Source: CAZUDI01 sp964618975
Lineage (GTDB): Bacteria; Desulfobacterota; Desulfomonilia; UBA1062
Direction of reading: 5' to 3'
NCBI GenBank assembly: GCA_964618975.1
Contig: CAZUDI010000078.1
Span: 1-13,334, forward strand
Length of the DNA: 13,334 nucleotides
Position 1 is the stretch's first letter. Every line of letters begins with the position of its first letter. Shown here piece by piece: positions 11,788 to 13,334 of this stretch. Below the pieces are notes generated by a model, which had not been told where the DNA came from, did not search any database, and saw nothing but the letters and a program-made list of their open reading frames with translations. A program made the translations under genes and the position numbers.

Positions 11788-12153
11788 TTACTTGCACGCA
11801 TCCAGCTCGCACATCCTGCGGAGCTGCTCGTCGATTATGCGCTGGCACAGGGCGCAGTCCTGGTTTTTCAGGGCCAGCGCGTAGTAGCACTGACCGTGGA
11901 CGCCCACGGCCTTGGGCCAGTATCTCAGGATGTTCTCACACTGATCCGGATCCCCGAGGCTCTCGACCTCCCGCTGATAACACCAGGGGGCGGGATCGTC
12001 CGTCTGGGAGAGGCACCGCTCATAGATGGCGTCGTCTTCGGCAACGAGCATCGTCGCCGGGGACAGCATGCCCCCCAGCAGGCAGGCCGCCAGCAAGATC
12101 CTCAGCGCGCATCTCAGATAAACCGGGAATCCGGTACATTGGGAATGGGTCAT
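11788..12153 (-). CDS. Small secreted cysteine-repeat protein
   Basis: A 121-residue protein with a signal peptide (basic N-region, hydrophobic 17-38, cleavage likely after LVA). The mature 83 residues hold eight cysteines (47, 58, 72, 89, 100, 103, 115, 120), enough for four disulfides. Two repeats are visible: a Cys-Tyr pair followed 13 residues later by Cys and then I (C58Y-x12-C72..I and C89Y-x12-C103..I), each ended by another Cys after a helix (89 and 115). This CY...D..(L)C..I.....R..C pattern resembles short cysteine repeats of extracytoplasmic proteins in bacteria and archaea; no function is known to me. GGGAG lies 7 nt or so before the ATG. Flanks of 131 and 313 nt suggest it is transcribed alone. 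Confidence 0.75.
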   Translation of the reverse strand: MTHSQCTGFPVYLRCALRILLAACLLGGMLSPATMLVAEDDAIYERCLSQTDDPAPWCYQREVESLGDPDQCENILRYWPKAVGVHGQCYYALALKNQDCALCQRIIDEQLRRMCELDACK

Positions 12154-12284
12154 TCTAGCTCTCCCTTACGTGTTTCAGCGGTTATGCCACGATCAGAGCC
12201 CGGCCTTGTTTGAAGGACGCTCTCATGCGCCCGGGCCGCAGCTCCCCCCAGGCCTTGCCCTTTGCCCGGCCGCATGCTCAGGGC

Positions 12285-12776
12285 CTAATATTTCCCCGTG
12301 GGTTGCTCTGACGTGGGTTGATCTGAAGAATAAGGTCGCATCTGCTGCGGCTTGCTCATGGGCCGGGGTGCCTGTTGTACCGGTTTGAATACGCGTCTGA
12401 AGGTATAGGTCGCATCCTGGTCTGGCCGGTCGCTGTTGTCGATGAAGTGGGTGTGCATCTGCACCTTGAGCGTTCCCGAGGTGGGCATGGTGATCGTGAG
12501 GTTGCGCTCGGCAATATCGCTGCGGTATTGTGTCGAGAGGTGCCCATCGGAGTACGAGTTGCAGTTGGACCATCCCCAGTCGCAGTCCTGCGGGCTGCAT
12601 TTGCCCCAGACGTGGACACTGGCCTTGCCGCCGGCGCCCTTGACCACGACCTTGGTGAGCCCGTGTGTGTTGGTGTCGGTGTTCATCCAGGTGCCGTTGT
12701 ACTGGCGAGAGTCTGCCGCTGCTGCAGTTCCTATCGCAAACAAGATGATGGTCGCTGCGAGAAAAAGTCGTTTCAT
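12285..12776 (-). CDS. Small secreted beta-rich protein
   Basis: A 163-residue protein with signal peptide (1-21, ending TAAAA) and a compact domain at about 25-130 that opens YNGTWMNTDTNTHGLTKVVV and carries the signature VHVWGKCSPQDCDWGWSNC (54-72; Cys60, Cys65, Cys72), then LTITMPTSGTLKVQMHTHF and YTFRRVF. I recall similar stand-alone or fused GTW.N.D...GIT.. / WGKC.P.DCDWG modules in several bacterial phyla, probably a small beta-barrel or sandwich, with no known activity. Residues 131-163 are a Pro/Gln/Ser-rich tail, likely disordered. AGGAGGA is well spaced from the ATG. A 131-nt gap separates it from the cysteine-repeat gene. Confidence 0.75.
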   Translation of the reverse strand: MKRLFLAATIILFAIGTAAAADSRQYNGTWMNTDTNTHGLTKVVVKGAGGKASVHVWGKCSPQDCDWGWSNCNSYSDGHLSTQYRSDIAERNLTITMPTSGTLKVQMHTHFIDNSDRPDQDATYTFRRVFKPVQQAPRPMSKPQQMRPYSSDQPTSEQPTGKY

Positions 12777-12912
12777 TCTATTCCTCCTGCTTTAAAAATT
12801 ATTGGCCCGTTGTGGCTCGATAACGGGGTTTCTGCCCTGTTGATGCATTGTGCCCTGAGATTCGATAATAACTATTCAACTGCCTTATCTGTGCACGGGG
12901 TAAAAACATCGT

Positions 12913-13332
12913 TTACCAGTGTGCTTCACATCGGTTATTCCCCCGGTGCCTCTGTTCTTCCCCGAAGGTATTCCGCGGGTCGATATACACGATCAGTTTG
13001 ACATCGCCTAAACTGGGTGCTGTTGTCGGACCTAGTTTGAAAAATACAGATATCCATTCATCAGTCAGTGTCCACATGTCATTCCTGATTTCCTGGCCTC
13101 GAAGAACATGAGTCTCTTCTTTAATGAGGGTGTTATTGGTGATATTCCTCGCCGTGACCTTAACAAGTACCGCCTTTTTGCCCTGGAGTTTTCCTTTATT
13201 CATCAGTGCTAGTTTAAATCTAAGACCATGAAATTCATTGTGTTGGTTGAACATACCCCCTGTCTTGTAAAACAGGCGTTCCACATTTCTCAATTCACCG
13301 GCCAGGTCCCAGTCCGGTATATCGAGTTTTTG
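12913..13332 (-). CDS. Unrecognised protein, C-terminal part (5' end outside window)
   Basis: The minus-strand frame is open from the right edge of the window to a stop at 12913, giving the last 139 residues of a longer protein. Internal start codons (a TTG near 13293, an ATG further in) have no ribosome binding site, and the frame continues in coding style to the edge, so the true start lies beyond it. Strands such as LRFKLALMNKG, KAVLVKVTARNITN and VKLIVYIDPRNTFGEE suggest a beta-sandwich domain, possibly extracytoplasmic. I do not recognise the family. Base composition is clearly richer in A+T (AAT, AAA and ATT codons common) than the neighbouring genes, which may indicate a different origin. 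Confidence 0.6.
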   Translation of the reverse strand, partial: QKLDIPDWDLAGELRNVERLFYKTGGMFNQHNEFHGLRFKLALMNKGKLQGKKAVLVKVTARNITNNTLIKEETHVLRGQEIRNDMWTLTDEWISVFFKLGPTTAPSLGDVKLIVYIDPRNTFGEEQRHRGNNRCEAHW

Positions 13333-13334
13333 AA

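Noticed and set aside
11589..11801. 70-codon minus-strand frame overlapping the end of the cysteine-repeat gene
   Set aside because: Basic, low-complexity translation without ribosome binding site or signal; probably chance.
11511..12213. Plus-strand open frames of 215 codons across and beyond the 11475-11787 gap
   Set aside because: They run antisense to the cysteine-repeat gene, lack ribosome binding sites and show no family likeness.
1..13334. CRISPR arrays, tRNA or rRNA genes, transposase genes
   Set aside because: No regularly spaced repeats, cloverleaf-like sequences, rRNA signatures or transposase motifs were found on either strand.

Overview
The window looks like a piece of chromosome from a GC-rich anaerobic bacterium, most likely of the Desulfobacterota/Deltaproteobacteria type. 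The evidence is high G+C, strong AGGAGG-type ribosome binding sites, a glycyl radical enzyme (an oxygen-sensitive class) leading a CoA-thioester catabolic operon, SCP2 and V4R domain proteins beside it, and many dispersed C-rich/G-rich hairpin repeats between genes. No taxonomic marker gene is present, so this placement is inference.

Left half (3-6311, all + strand): a catabolic gene set. It begins with the last 78 residues of a glycyl radical enzyme carrying the radical-glycine motif RVSGYSA. Next come the two subunits of a class I (glutaconate-type) CoA-transferase or related CoA hydrolase, a MmgE/PrpD-fold protein, an acyl-CoA dehydrogenase, an SCP2-like lipid-binding protein and a V4R-domain protein. 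Read together, a radical enzyme makes or breaks a C-C (or other) bond, the product is activated as a CoA thioester, desaturated and probably hydrated or dehydrated. The two small-molecule-binding proteins suggest a hydrophobic substrate. The order is reminiscent of fumarate-addition pathways (benzylsuccinate/alkylsuccinate followed by beta-oxidation), but the CoA-transferase class and the PrpD member differ from the textbook bss/bbs set. All junctions longer than 100 nt in this gene set hold repeat or hairpin elements.

Middle (6312-7735): a 335-nt gap holding a decayed copy of the 3' end of an OmpA-family gene (- strand) and a candidate promoter, then a lone periplasmic ABC substrate-binding protein (+ strand). 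The same 3' end exists intact just beyond that gene, so the transporter gene sits between two imperfect direct repeats of about 155 nt.

Right half (7735-13332, all - strand): eight genes for envelope or exported proteins. In transcription order they are an unidentified protein cut by the window edge, a small secreted beta-rich protein, a cysteine-repeat secreted protein, a DUF3592 membrane protein, a secreted protein of unknown family, a GIDE-domain membrane protein, a DUF3617 secreted protein and an OmpA-family protein. Spacing (26-313 nt) suggests several transcription units rather than one operon. The right-most gene is visibly richer in A+T than the rest.

No tRNA, rRNA, CRISPR array, transposase gene or complete insertion sequence was found. 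All identifications are by eye from sequence and remembered family motifs; no search was run.
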